A DNA stretch of 64,000 bases from Chlamydiae bacterium CG10_big_fil_rev_8_21_14_0_10_42_34 (GTDB lineage: Bacteria; Chlamydiota; Chlamydiia; Chlamydiales; SM23-39): the NCBI GenBank assembly GCA_002773795.1, contig PFAD01000018.1, positions 88,682-152,681 on the forward strand. The letters are read 5' to 3'. The position numbers were made by a program, and so were the translations under genes. The first letter of the stretch is position 1; the number at the start of each line of letters is the position of its first letter. The notes beneath the pieces were generated by a model, which was given only the letters and a program-made list of their open reading frames with translations, was not told the origin of the DNA and did no database searches. This document shows, piece after piece, positions 25,698-34,321 of the stretch.

Positions 25698-26537
25698 ATG
25701 AAAAAGCTGATCACACTTCTTTTCTTAATCGCGCTCAGCATATCGACTGCAAAAGGGCTCCACTTTCTAAAAGATGGCTTCAGCGTCCGTCGGATCCATA
25801 GCTTAAATATCTACACCCAAGAGAATTGGAATTCTGAAATTGAAAAAATTCTAGCTCAACCATTTCGCTATGTAGGACGAGGCAGACAGTGCTTTGCCTT
25901 TGAAAGTCATGATCAAAAATATGTCCTTAAATTACCAAGAACAGACATTTACAAAACTCCCCTTTGGGTCCGCTCTCTACCTCTAAAAAAAACCCGCAGA
26001 GCGCTTGAAAAAAGGCACAATGATAAAAAACAGTTCTTCCTAAAGAGCTTGGCAATTGCAAGAGATGAACTCAAAGATCAAACGGGATTAATCACGGTCC
26101 ATTTGGGACAAAGTCCATCAAGAGAAAAGCTCACCCTCATAGACCAACTCAACTGCAAACACACCCTCATTCTTGGGAAAACATCGTTTATCCTTCAGAA
26201 AAAATGGCCTCTTTTGATGCAAAGTTTTTCTCAAGCGCTAGAAAACAACGAAATAGATCAGGCAAAAAAAATTCTCGACGCACTCACAGATGCAATCATC
26301 GCAAGATCTGAAAAAGGGATCTTCAACAAAGATCCCTCCTTTTTAAGAAATTATGGGTTTGATGGAGAAAAAGCCTACTCTATTGACATTGGGACCTTTT
26401 GCAAAAAAGAAGAACTAGACCCTTTGCAAGCCCCCCAAAAATCAATCGATTACTCAACGGGGCCCATTCGAGACTGGCTTGCAAAAACAAGCCCTGAGAT
26501 GCTCTCATATCTAAACGAAAAGCTCGCATCGAGATAG
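25698..26537 (+). CDS. Exported protein-kinase-fold protein
   Basis: 279 aa from ATG 25698 (an ATG at 25686 is also open). Residues 1-18 form a Sec signal (MKKLITLLFLIALSISTA). The mature part has a kinase-like layout: Gly-rich VGRGRQCFAF (59-68), VLKLP with K78 as candidate ATP lysine, and D212...N218 then D230-I-G, echoing the catalytic-loop Asp/Asn and the DFG Asp. Similar phrasing occurs in bacterial lipopolysaccharide/aminoglycoside-type kinases. If active it would act outside the cytoplasm or in the host. Family assignment is by motif only. Confidence 0.6.
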   Translation: MKKLITLLFLIALSISTAKGLHFLKDGFSVRRIHSLNIYTQENWNSEIEKILAQPFRYVGRGRQCFAFESHDQKYVLKLPRTDIYKTPLWVRSLPLKKTRRALEKRHNDKKQFFLKSLAIARDELKDQTGLITVHLGQSPSREKLTLIDQLNCKHTLILGKTSFILQKKWPLLMQSFSQALENNEIDQAKKILDALTDAIIARSEKGIFNKDPSFLRNYGFDGEKAYSIDIGTFCKKEELDPLQAPQKSIDYSTGPIRDWLAKTSPEMLSYLNEKLASR

Positions 26538-26661
26538 ACTTAAAATCTACTGCGATCCTTAAAAAGCGTCACAACTTTTTCAGTTAAAAATTAAAGAAAT
26601 ACCTATAGACTTTTCCTTTTCTTTGCTACCTTTACAAAAGGTTTTCAGACGGACTGTATTT

Positions 26662-27327
26662 ATGAAAAACACCCTAAAATGGCTTATGAAAATCTATTTA
26701 GTAGTTCCGCTAACTCTATTTGGACAGATCAACTCCAATGGGGACTACCAACTTTGGCAGTGGGATTTTCTTAAATACCAAATAACTGACGAATGGACTC
26801 TTTTTACAACGCTTAATGCCCGTTGGGGCAATCAAATCTCTCAGCTATTTTACGGCTATATACAACCTCAAATTGTTTACTCTCCCCAAAAATGGGTAGC
26901 GATTGCTCCAGGATACCGACAAGCCGCAAGAAGAACCCCTCTTACTTCATCACACTGGATCCCTGAATACATCCCCCTTGCAGATATCACATTTTATGCA
27001 AAGCCTGGCAAGTGGGAAATCCATAACCGCAATAGAGTTGAGTACACGATCTCTGAAATTACCGATTTCCCTTGGCTTTTTCGGACGCGCCTTCGCTTTT
27101 ATCTTCCCGTCCACTGGACTTCTCTTAAAATCCGCCCCTTTTTCGACAACGAAATTTTTTGGAGACAAGCAGCAGGGATCAACGAAGACCGATTGTCTGC
27201 CGGATTTAAAATGATCTTTTCAGACAATTGGGGATCAGATATTTATTACATGGCCCGTTTCCATGCAGCGGAACCCCACTGGGTTTACCAAAATGTATTT
27301 AATTTTACGATTAACATGAAATATTGA
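26662..27327 (+). CDS. Outer-membrane beta-barrel protein, DUF2490-like
   Basis: 221 aa from ATG 26662, with a signal peptide ending near LTLFGQ. The mature chain alternates aromatic and polar residues in short strands (LFYGYIQPQIVYSP, FTINMKY at the C terminus ending in Tyr), as in outer-membrane barrels. The pattern of residues such as EWTLFTTLNARWG, RNRVEYT and LRFYLP is that of DUF2490. It is the first gene of a seven-gene overlapping operon. Role unknown. Confidence 0.7.
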   Translation: MKNTLKWLMKIYLVVPLTLFGQINSNGDYQLWQWDFLKYQITDEWTLFTTLNARWGNQISQLFYGYIQPQIVYSPQKWVAIAPGYRQAARRTPLTSSHWIPEYIPLADITFYAKPGKWEIHNRNRVEYTISEITDFPWLFRTRLRFYLPVHWTSLKIRPFFDNEIFWRQAAGINEDRLSAGFKMIFSDNWGSDIYYMARFHAAEPHWVYQNVFNFTINMKY

Positions 27328-28033
27328 GGTTCCTATCCCCACAGTAATCGGACTTATCCCTTGCTACAATGTAGAAAGATACTGCTGCAATGTAATTAAA
27401 CAGACCCTTAAGTGCGTTTCTAAGCTGATTTTAATCGATGATGGCTCTACAGATGGAACTGGTAAGATTTTAAAAAACTTTGCTCATCAATTTCCCGATC
27501 AAGTTCACTTGATTGTTTTCCCTAAAAACAAAGGGAAAGGAACAGCTTTACTTCACGGCATCGAATATGCGGTAAATAACCTGGAATTTCAAACCTTAGT
27601 CACCCTCGATTCAGATGGGCAACATAACCCGTCAGAAATTCAAAAGATTACAGCATGTATTGACCAAGGAGCCCAACTTGTGATTGGAACTCGCAATTTT
27701 GAAAAAATGCCCCTGCGAAGCCGATTTGCCAATACACTCATCTCATTTCTTCTAAAACGCCTCTACCCAAAGGCCCCCTTAGACAACCAATCGGGGTTCC
27801 GAGGAATCAGTCATAGTCTCGCAAAAAAAATTGCAAAAAATGTAACAGGATCGCGCTATGAAATGGAGTTCCGATGCATCCTTTTGGCCCTAAGAGATGG
27901 GGATCTAATCATTCAATGCCCCATAGAGACAATCTACATAGACCAAAATAGATCATCACACTTTTCAAAAATCAAAGATTCATACCGAATCCTTTCTGTT
28001 TTATTCCATCACTGGAGGAAAAAGCTTATATGA
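27323..28033 (+). CDS. Family 2 glycosyltransferase (dolichol-phosphate-mannose-synthase-like) lacking a standard start codon
   Basis: The GT2 N-terminal strand VIGLIPCYNVE and DDGSTDGTGKIL, then LDSDGQHNP (metal-binding DxD-type) and GSRYEMEF, are intact. The open frame reaches back only to 27320 and contains no ATG, GTG or TTG before IPCYN. The first near-cognate is ATT at 27323, overlapping the previous stop as ATTGA, which mimics the ATGA couplings throughout this operon (236 aa). Initiation at the in-frame TTG 27509 would delete the nucleotide-binding strand. Likely transfers a sugar to a lipid carrier. Confidence 0.7.
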   Translation: MEVPIPTVIGLIPCYNVERYCCNVIKQTLKCVSKLILIDDGSTDGTGKILKNFAHQFPDQVHLIVFPKNKGKGTALLHGIEYAVNNLEFQTLVTLDSDGQHNPSEIQKITACIDQGAQLVIGTRNFEKMPLRSRFANTLISFLLKRLYPKAPLDNQSGFRGISHSLAKKIAKNVTGSRYEMEFRCILLALRDGDLIIQCPIETIYIDQNRSSHFSKIKDSYRILSVLFHHWRKKLI

Positions 28034-29325
28034 AATCACTTTTTTTAGAACTAAACGAATTTAATTTTGATCTGCTTAAAGAAGCTGGCAATGAATTAGA
28101 CCTAAAAAATCTAAAACGCCTCTGTTCATTTTATAAAAGCGACACATGGACAGAAGATACTTATGAAAGCGACTATTTGGATCCTTGGGTTCAGTGGGTC
28201 TCTGTTCACACGGGACTCCCCTCCTCTCAACATAAAGTTAAACACCTCGGAGATGTAACCAATCTCCAAACTGAACAGCTCTGGGAAAAGCTATCAGAGT
28301 GTGGGGTTTCCAGCGGGATTTGGTGCGCTATGAACGCAACGCGTGGCAAAGCAGACCAGTGCCTATTTTTCCTACCTGATCTTTGGACCGCATCAGAAAG
28401 AGCTTACCCAGAAGAACTGAATGTCCTTCTAGACCCACTTCGCGCAACATCAAAAAATTACACAAGTAAGCGCAAGCTTGAATACCTAAAGGATGCGAGA
28501 AAGTTTTTGACTCTATTTAAGAAAAATGGACTTTTAGGAAGTTTTATAAAAAAAACGGTTAAGGTAATTTTAGATGCTATACGGTTTCGATTTAAGCCTT
28601 TTGTCTTCATCTCCTTTACTGACGATCTTTCTGCAAACCTTTTTCTGAAGTATAAAAAGCGCTATAACCCAGATTTTTCAATCCTATTTCTCAACTGCCT
28701 AGCCCACTTACAGCACCACCAATGGAAAAACCGGAAAATTAAGAAAAGTGATCCACTAGCTCACGGATTTCGGACAATTGATCGTATTTTGGGAATGCTT
28801 TTTGATCAATTGGGCCCCAATGATCTAATCATCGTCACAAATGCATTTTCCCAAAAAAACACAAGTGATGAAAAACCTTGGATCCTCTATCGACAAATCG
28901 ATCAGAAAAAATTCTTAGAGGCAATGGGTCTTCACCATGTATCGGTTGAATCGCATATGACGCACGATGCCCACCTCACCTTCCCAAGCGCTGAACTGGC
29001 AGAGAAGGGACAAATACTCCTTGAAGGCATCCGCATTCAAGGAGACCCACTTTTCCTCGTTGAAGCCTACCCAGATGAGCCGACAAAACTTTTCTATCGG
29101 ATTCAATTTACCGATGAATTGCGTCATGACGCTTATTTTGTCTCACAAGGCAAAAGTTTTTCTTTCTTTGATCTTTTTACAGCGATTGTCAAGAGAACAG
29201 GACGCCATACTCAAGGAGGGACACTTCTCTGCAACCAGGAAAAATTTCCTCCAAAATTAGCCAATCATGAAATATCCAGTATCATCTTGGATTTATATCC
29301 TCTTTCGGAGATACAAAAAGTATGA
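28030..29325 (+). CDS. Alkaline-phosphatase-superfamily-like protein
   Basis: 431 aa, cytosolic-looking. Fold features resemble type I phosphodiesterase/AlkP proteins: LELNEFNFDLL at the N terminus, WVQWVSVHTGLPSSQHKVKHLGD in the position of the nucleophile block, NCLAHLQHHQW, ANDLIIVTNAFSQ-like strand and a final GRHTQGGTLL metal-His-like segment. Enzymes of this superfamily move phosphoryl or phosphoethanolamine-type groups, so glycan or lipid-carrier modification is possible. Overlaps neighbours by ATGA on both sides. Assignment tentative. Confidence 0.5.
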   Translation: MKSLFLELNEFNFDLLKEAGNELDLKNLKRLCSFYKSDTWTEDTYESDYLDPWVQWVSVHTGLPSSQHKVKHLGDVTNLQTEQLWEKLSECGVSSGIWCAMNATRGKADQCLFFLPDLWTASERAYPEELNVLLDPLRATSKNYTSKRKLEYLKDARKFLTLFKKNGLLGSFIKKTVKVILDAIRFRFKPFVFISFTDDLSANLFLKYKKRYNPDFSILFLNCLAHLQHHQWKNRKIKKSDPLAHGFRTIDRILGMLFDQLGPNDLIIVTNAFSQKNTSDEKPWILYRQIDQKKFLEAMGLHHVSVESHMTHDAHLTFPSAELAEKGQILLEGIRIQGDPLFLVEAYPDEPTKLFYRIQFTDELRHDAYFVSQGKSFSFFDLFTAIVKRTGRHTQGGTLLCNQEKFPPKLANHEISSIILDLYPLSEIQKV

Positions 29326-29672
29326 CAGACGAAAGTAACAACGGACTTCCTCCTGAGATTTTTCAAGAGCTCTTAAAAAAATATAAAGAGTCTCTCCCCG
29401 AGCGAATGAATGGATTTAATCATGCCATCCAACTACTAAAAAAAAATCCCTCGAAGGAAAACCTTACTCAGGTGAGATTTTTTGTTCATAAATTTGCAGG
29501 AAATGCGGGAACTTATGGATATCAAACGGTGACTGATCTTTGTAAATCATGGGATGCTAAACTCAGTGAAATGATGAATCAATTTCCAAACTGCAAACTC
29601 GATGAGTCCCTTTTTAATGAACTCGATGCCCTATTTAAAAAAATTCAGGAGCAATTTTCTCATGGGAAATAA
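29322..29672 (+). CDS. HPt phosphotransfer protein
   Basis: 116 aa four-helix HPt module. The phosphorylated His is H56 in VHKFAGNAGTYGY (HxxxG with following Gly). It would pass phosphate between the hybrid kinase at 36091 and the receivers at 29662 or 35696. ATGA overlap with the gene before and an 11-base overlap with the receiver after it. Confidence 0.85.
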   Translation: MTDESNNGLPPEIFQELLKKYKESLPERMNGFNHAIQLLKKNPSKENLTQVRFFVHKFAGNAGTYGYQTVTDLCKSWDAKLSEMMNQFPNCKLDESLFNELDALFKKIQEQFSHGK

Positions 29673-30042
29673 AATACTAGCAGTTGATGATGATCAAGAC
29701 CTTTTACACTTAATCGCAACAACTCTTAAGTCTCAAAATTTTGAAGTTGAAACAATAGCAAATGGAAGAGAAGCCATTGCATACCTGTCTGACCAAGCAA
29801 ATGCAGAGAAAATTGGCCTGCTCATCCTAGATAGAATGCTTCCAGATATGGATGGTCTTGATATCCTTAAGTTTGTTTTAGAAAAATATCCAAATAAAAT
29901 CGCCGTTCTTATCCTATCAGCGCTTTCATCAGAAAAAGATACTTTAGAAGGGTTAAAGCGCGGCGCAGTTGACTATATGACAAAACCATTTAGCATCAAT
30001 GTGCTTTTGCAAAAAGCAAAACAACTAATTAATAAAACATGA
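29662..30042 (+). CDS. Single-domain response regulator (CheY-like)
   Basis: 126 aa receiver with no output domain. Acidic pocket D9-D10, phospho-acceptor D57 in LILDRMLPD, then ILSALSS and the conserved Lys in YMTKPF. ATG 29662 overlaps the HPt gene by 11 bases; an earlier start would lie inside HPt. Probably a phosphate relay or a protein-binding switch for the neighbouring synthase or HEAT protein. Confidence 0.9.
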   Translation: MGNKILAVDDDQDLLHLIATTLKSQNFEVETIANGREAIAYLSDQANAEKIGLLILDRMLPDMDGLDILKFVLEKYPNKIAVLILSALSSEKDTLEGLKRGAVDYMTKPFSINVLLQKAKQLINKT

Positions 30043-31058
30043 CCTATTTACCCCTACTCATTAACTTCTTAGCGGCAGAGGTGTCAATTCTTCTTTTTCT
30101 TATAATTGTAATTTTAATCCACCGTCTAATTCTTTATTTCAAGGTTAAATTCTCAAGAAAAAGAAATGCAATCCTGTCTCAGTTTTTTCTAAATCTGTTA
30201 GAAAAAAATACTCCTTTTGATATCAACAACTATCCCGGAAAAAAAAGTTGGAAAAAACTCACTTTAGAGATTTTTGAGGCCTTTGATCGACGCTTAAAAG
30301 GAGATGAGTGGGTATCCCTCAAAAACAAAGCCTGCGAGGTGCTACTGCTAGATACAGCGCGTAAATGGGCTAAAAGCATTTTCTGGCTTAAACGCAATTT
30401 TGCAGCCCGTGTATTTGCCATCTACTGTCTCCCAATTGATGAACCTTTAATTTTAAAGCTCATGGATGATCATAAGTTTTTAATTCGAAGTCCCGCTTCC
30501 CTTGCTGCAATCCACCTAGAAAGTTCTCATGGAGTTGAGAAAATCTTACATGCAATTAGCGATGAGTATGGATTTGCCCAGTTTTTTTATCGGGATGCTC
30601 TTCTTTCAGGCTCTACAAAAGTGCTTGAAATCATGACACAACTGGCCACGAATCCTATACTTCACAAAACAATTTTAGATATTTTGGGGTCAAAGTCATG
30701 GGGGAAAACAATTTTGTTTCTTAAAAATGATCTTATATCTTCAGACCCAGAGATCCATTATTTAGCTTTAAGAGCGTTAATTCGAAACCTTTTGCCCGAT
30801 AGTTACCCCTATTTTCATGCTGCTGCCACCAATGAAAATCCCAAAATTCGAGCTGTTGGAATTGAAGGTCTTTCTCTATTTCTTGGAGAAAATCCGTGGG
30901 AAGTTTTGGAAAAAGCGCTGCAAGATCCTGTTTGGGCCGTTCGCGTTGAAGCTGGGAAAACGCTCAAATCTGGCGGGGAAAAAGGGTTAGAGATCCTTAA
31001 AAGGCAAGAAAATCCCATAGCAAAAGAAGCAGCAAATTACGCATTGGTTTTCGGATGA
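30039..31058 (+). CDS. Membrane-anchored HEAT-repeat protein
   Basis: 339 aa. One N-terminal helix (VSILLFLIIVILIHRLIL, about residues 15-32), a basic stretch, then alpha-helical repeats of HEAT/PBS-lyase type: FLIRSPASLAAIHLESSHGV, DPEIHYLALRALI, NPKIRAVGIEGLS, DPVWAVRVEAGKTL. Such repeats bind protein partners; directly before a processive glycosyltransferase it is likely a regulatory or scaffolding subunit. ATGA overlaps on both sides. Confidence 0.8.
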   Translation: MTYLPLLINFLAAEVSILLFLIIVILIHRLILYFKVKFSRKRNAILSQFFLNLLEKNTPFDINNYPGKKSWKKLTLEIFEAFDRRLKGDEWVSLKNKACEVLLLDTARKWAKSIFWLKRNFAARVFAIYCLPIDEPLILKLMDDHKFLIRSPASLAAIHLESSHGVEKILHAISDEYGFAQFFYRDALLSGSTKVLEIMTQLATNPILHKTILDILGSKSWGKTILFLKNDLISSDPEIHYLALRALIRNLLPDSYPYFHAAATNENPKIRAVGIEGLSLFLGENPWEVLEKALQDPVWAVRVEAGKTLKSGGEKGLEILKRQENPIAKEAANYALVFG

Positions 31059-32482
31059 CCTTTCAAGAATTTTTACCCTGGATTGACTTTGGATTTCTCG
31101 CTTATTTCTCATTTATCAATCTGTTTTATACTTTTTTCCTCCTTCTCGGCGCTTTTAAAATTTTTAAGCGCATCAAAGAGGTAAAAGAAGAAGACACCTC
31201 TGCAATACTTAGCTCTAACTCGCTCCCTTCAATCCTGTTTGTCATGCCTATGTACAATGAAGCTGAAAATATTGTTTCCAATATTTTCAACCTCCTCTCC
31301 ATTTCATATCGTTATAAACAAATCATCGCTGTAAACGACGGATCAACAGATAATACGTATGAGCTTTTACAAAAAGCATTTGACCTCATAGAAATCCCAA
31401 AATACTACGTTGATGAGCTTCCCACGCAAAAAATCAAAGCTGTTTATCGAAGTAAATCTTATCCAGAAGTGATCGTTATTGATAAAGAACGAGGAGGTAA
31501 GTTTGATGCTATCAACTCTGCTGTAAATGCGGCTCACAATCCATTTTTTGTCGTCCTTGATGCAGACACATTTCTCGATAGCAAGGGCTTTGAAGCATTG
31601 ATTCGTCCGATTTTGACAACGCCTCAAACGATTGCTGTAGGAGCTACCGTAAGGATTCTTAATGGATGCACAATTGAATTTAACCGGATTTCAACAACTG
31701 CTTTTCCTAAAGACTTTCTGCCTGCAGTACAAAGCTTAGAGTACTTAAGAGCGTTTTTACTTAGGCAAGGATTTGATGCAATCAATGGAAATTTCATCGT
31801 TTCAGGGGCATTTTCTATTTTTCCTCGCGATCTCATCGTCCAAGTAGGAGGATTTGCCCCAACAGTTGGCGAAGATGTAGAAATTATTACGCGCCTTCAT
31901 CGGATTATGAGGAAATCTAAAACCCCATATAAAATTAAATACTTGCCAGATCCAGTCGCTTGGACAGTAGCTCCTGGCCATATAAAAGGGCTCAGCAAAC
32001 AAAGAATCAACTGGCATTTTGGCCTTTTACAAACAATTTGGTTTCATAAAACCATCTGCTTTAATCCAAAATATACTGGCCTAGGGCTATTTGGATTCCC
32101 TTTTTGGCTGTTTGGAGAGGCCTTAGAGCCTTGTATCGAAACACTAGCTTGGATCTATGTATTCATCGCTTGGGGATTGGGCGTTTTAAATGTTCCCTTT
32201 TTCTTAATGTTCCTTGCAGTCAGCTTTGGTTATACAGCACTTTACACATTTTTCAGTCTCGCTATCGAAGAATTTGGGTTTAGAAAGTACCCATCACTAA
32301 GAAACTTAATCATGCTAGTCACCTCAAATTTGCTAGAAAACATTGGTTATCGTCAGATTACTGTCTACTGGCGGCTTAGAAGCTTTTGTCGCTTCTTTGC
32401 AAAGTTTAAGGAGACGAGGAAAACCTCTCGCTATATTAACGATCTTGTTGAACAAGCGCTTTTAAAATTGCCAAAGAAATGA
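31055..32482 (+). CDS. Processive membrane glycosyltransferase (PgaC/BcsA-like)
   Basis: 475 aa. One N-terminal helix, a GT2 catalytic domain (MPMYNEAENIV, VNDGSTDNTYELL, VVLDADTFLD, GAFSIF, GEDVEIITRLHR) and QRINW, a variant of the QxxRW polymer-binding motif, then about four C-terminal membrane helices. This is the layout of cellulose, PNAG and hyaluronan synthases: it would polymerise and translocate a polysaccharide across the inner membrane. Polymer unknown. Last gene of the operon; its final 21 bases overlap the convergent porin gene. Confidence 0.85.
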   Translation: MTFQEFLPWIDFGFLAYFSFINLFYTFFLLLGAFKIFKRIKEVKEEDTSAILSSNSLPSILFVMPMYNEAENIVSNIFNLLSISYRYKQIIAVNDGSTDNTYELLQKAFDLIEIPKYYVDELPTQKIKAVYRSKSYPEVIVIDKERGGKFDAINSAVNAAHNPFFVVLDADTFLDSKGFEALIRPILTTPQTIAVGATVRILNGCTIEFNRISTTAFPKDFLPAVQSLEYLRAFLLRQGFDAINGNFIVSGAFSIFPRDLIVQVGGFAPTVGEDVEIITRLHRIMRKSKTPYKIKYLPDPVAWTVAPGHIKGLSKQRINWHFGLLQTIWFHKTICFNPKYTGLGLFGFPFWLFGEALEPCIETLAWIYVFIAWGLGVLNVPFFLMFLAVSFGYTALYTFFSLAIEEFGFRKYPSLRNLIMLVTSNLLENIGYRQITVYWRLRSFCRFFAKFKETRKTSRYINDLVEQALLKLPKK

Positions 32483-34321
32483 TCCCGTAACGTGCCAGTC
32501 GCGGTAGGGTAGTGACTCATAAAAGTAGCCTCCCTCAACTATTAATCTCATTGTGTCGCGATAGCGGGCTGTAAGAGATGATGAAAACCAGTTGGCGAAT
32601 AAATACTGTCTCGGGGCTACGAAAATAAAATTTCCGATTGGTTGAAAAAGATTATATGTTGTTTTCCAGCGATGGTAATAAGAATTTTCCCAAGTAATGC
32701 ACGATGAAAGGGGGATTTTAACTCTACATCCTATGGTGTTTTTCAGCTGCTGTTTGAACGAGTAGTAATTCTGTGATAATTGATCAAAGTGGCCGTGCTC
32801 AAATTCATAGAGTGCGGTTACATACTCGCTCAGGAAAGGGACTCCACAGCGCGCTATTGCTTTTTCCGTATTTTCCCAATTTTTTAAATTATCGCGGATA
32901 AAAATATGGCTCACCCAAGCTTCCACTTCAGGCTTTAACGTTACATCGAGGCGATACCCATAGCCGCCTGTTAGATAATCTGTTCTCAAAAGACGTGATG
33001 TAAAGTTAGAAAAATCCTTAATCACAAATGATTCTGTGTGGGCATCGACAGCAAAGAGTTGCCGCTCGCTATTATAAAGCAATCCTGTACCTGGCTCAAA
33101 ACGATCTGTTTTCTTAAATGGATAACCGACATCTTGCCAGCCCCAAGCCTCAAAAGCTCTTGCAGATACATTCCAGCGCCAATTTTTAGCAAAAAAGAAA
33201 CTGGAGGTTACCTCCCCTCCCGTCAAATACATCGAGTAGTTAACCCCAATCGGTGGATAGATATCATTTTCTCTTTGGTGATAATAGATCTGCTTTAAAT
33301 CAAGTCTCCAACGATTAGTCACCGGCACCAAAATATGGACAGCATTTAGAAAGTAATAATCTTTGACAACAGGGGCTAAAAGGCTTGGGTCATCTTCTTT
33401 TGCATCTGAGTAAAGCGTCTCGATGTAAAGAGCGCACCTTGTATGAGATTTCACATCAAAAAGCTCCGCCCAATAGTTATCGTCCGCAGGGTCATCGTCG
33501 ACAAGCCACTGAAATTCTGTTTGAGCTGCAAAATAGTCCAGCTCTGCAACATGAAGACGCGCTTTTTCCCTCCGAGCCTCTTTATGATTAGGGTTCTCTG
33601 CTAAAATTTCTTGAAAATGTCTTTTTGCGTCACTGTTTTTCCCTTGCCTCTTATAAACTAAAGCAAGTCCCATTTTAGCATCTTGGTTTTCCGGAAAACG
33701 CGAAAAGATCTCTTCAGCATCCCCAAAGTGCTCTTTCCAAAGGTAAATATATCCAAGCTGAACCTCTGCATCGCTATATTGCGGAGCAAGCTCCAAGCAC
33801 TGCTTTAAAACTTTTTCAGCCTCATCCCATCTCTTTGTTCGGGCAAGGGCCCTGCCGAGATAAAATAGAGTGTCGGCATTTGAAGGCTCGCAATCATTGA
33901 TGATGGTATAGATCTGCACCACCTCTTCTTGTTTTTTCTCATCTTGCGCCCACTGAGCCCCTATTTCTCGAAGCCCCTCTACCGTGTTCGCATCGCAAGG
34001 CCTTTGCTTTTCAGCCTGTAAAAAATAAGAGTAAGCAAAACCAAAATTGCCCTCCCACAAAAATAAAAAACCAAGCTGAATCTTACTTTGCGCTAGCAGA
34101 GGATCTAAGTGGATCGCTTTTTCTAAGCTCTTCTTTGCCCCTTCGCGATCTCCCTCTTCAATTTGGACAAGCGCCCATTCATACCATTGGTCTGCTGTTT
34201 GGGGATCTGGATACTCTGCAAAGACTTGTTCGCTCTCAGGTGGGCGAACAATGGGAGAGGAGATCGCAAAAGCGCAGCATGCAAGAGATAAAAATAGAGC
34301 CAGGCTACTCTTGTGTTTCAT
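32462..34321 (-). CDS. TPR plus outer-membrane beta-barrel protein (PgaA/BcsC/YaiO-like)
   Basis: 619 aa. Signal peptide (residues 1-19), TPR repeats at about 40-280 (YEWALVQIEEGDREGAKKSL, FYLGRALARTKRWDEAEKVL, and later copies), then a C-terminal beta-barrel of about 320 residues rich in Tyr/Trp and ending in Phe (TGSFLWQF). This is the architecture of exopolysaccharide exporters PgaA and BcsC and of YaiO. It is opposite the PgaC-like synthase and is the natural export partner. Overlaps the CHASE-PAS gene by 17 bases. Confidence 0.8.
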   Translation of the reverse strand: MKHKSSLALFLSLACCAFAISSPIVRPPESEQVFAEYPDPQTADQWYEWALVQIEEGDREGAKKSLEKAIHLDPLLAQSKIQLGFLFLWEGNFGFAYSYFLQAEKQRPCDANTVEGLREIGAQWAQDEKKQEEVVQIYTIINDCEPSNADTLFYLGRALARTKRWDEAEKVLKQCLELAPQYSDAEVQLGYIYLWKEHFGDAEEIFSRFPENQDAKMGLALVYKRQGKNSDAKRHFQEILAENPNHKEARREKARLHVAELDYFAAQTEFQWLVDDDPADDNYWAELFDVKSHTRCALYIETLYSDAKEDDPSLLAPVVKDYYFLNAVHILVPVTNRWRLDLKQIYYHQRENDIYPPIGVNYSMYLTGGEVTSSFFFAKNWRWNVSARAFEAWGWQDVGYPFKKTDRFEPGTGLLYNSERQLFAVDAHTESFVIKDFSNFTSRLLRTDYLTGGYGYRLDVTLKPEVEAWVSHIFIRDNLKNWENTEKAIARCGVPFLSEYVTALYEFEHGHFDQLSQNYYSFKQQLKNTIGCRVKIPLSSCITWENSYYHRWKTTYNLFQPIGNFIFVAPRQYLFANWFSSSLTARYRDTMRLIVEGGYFYESLPYRDWHVTGSFLWQF

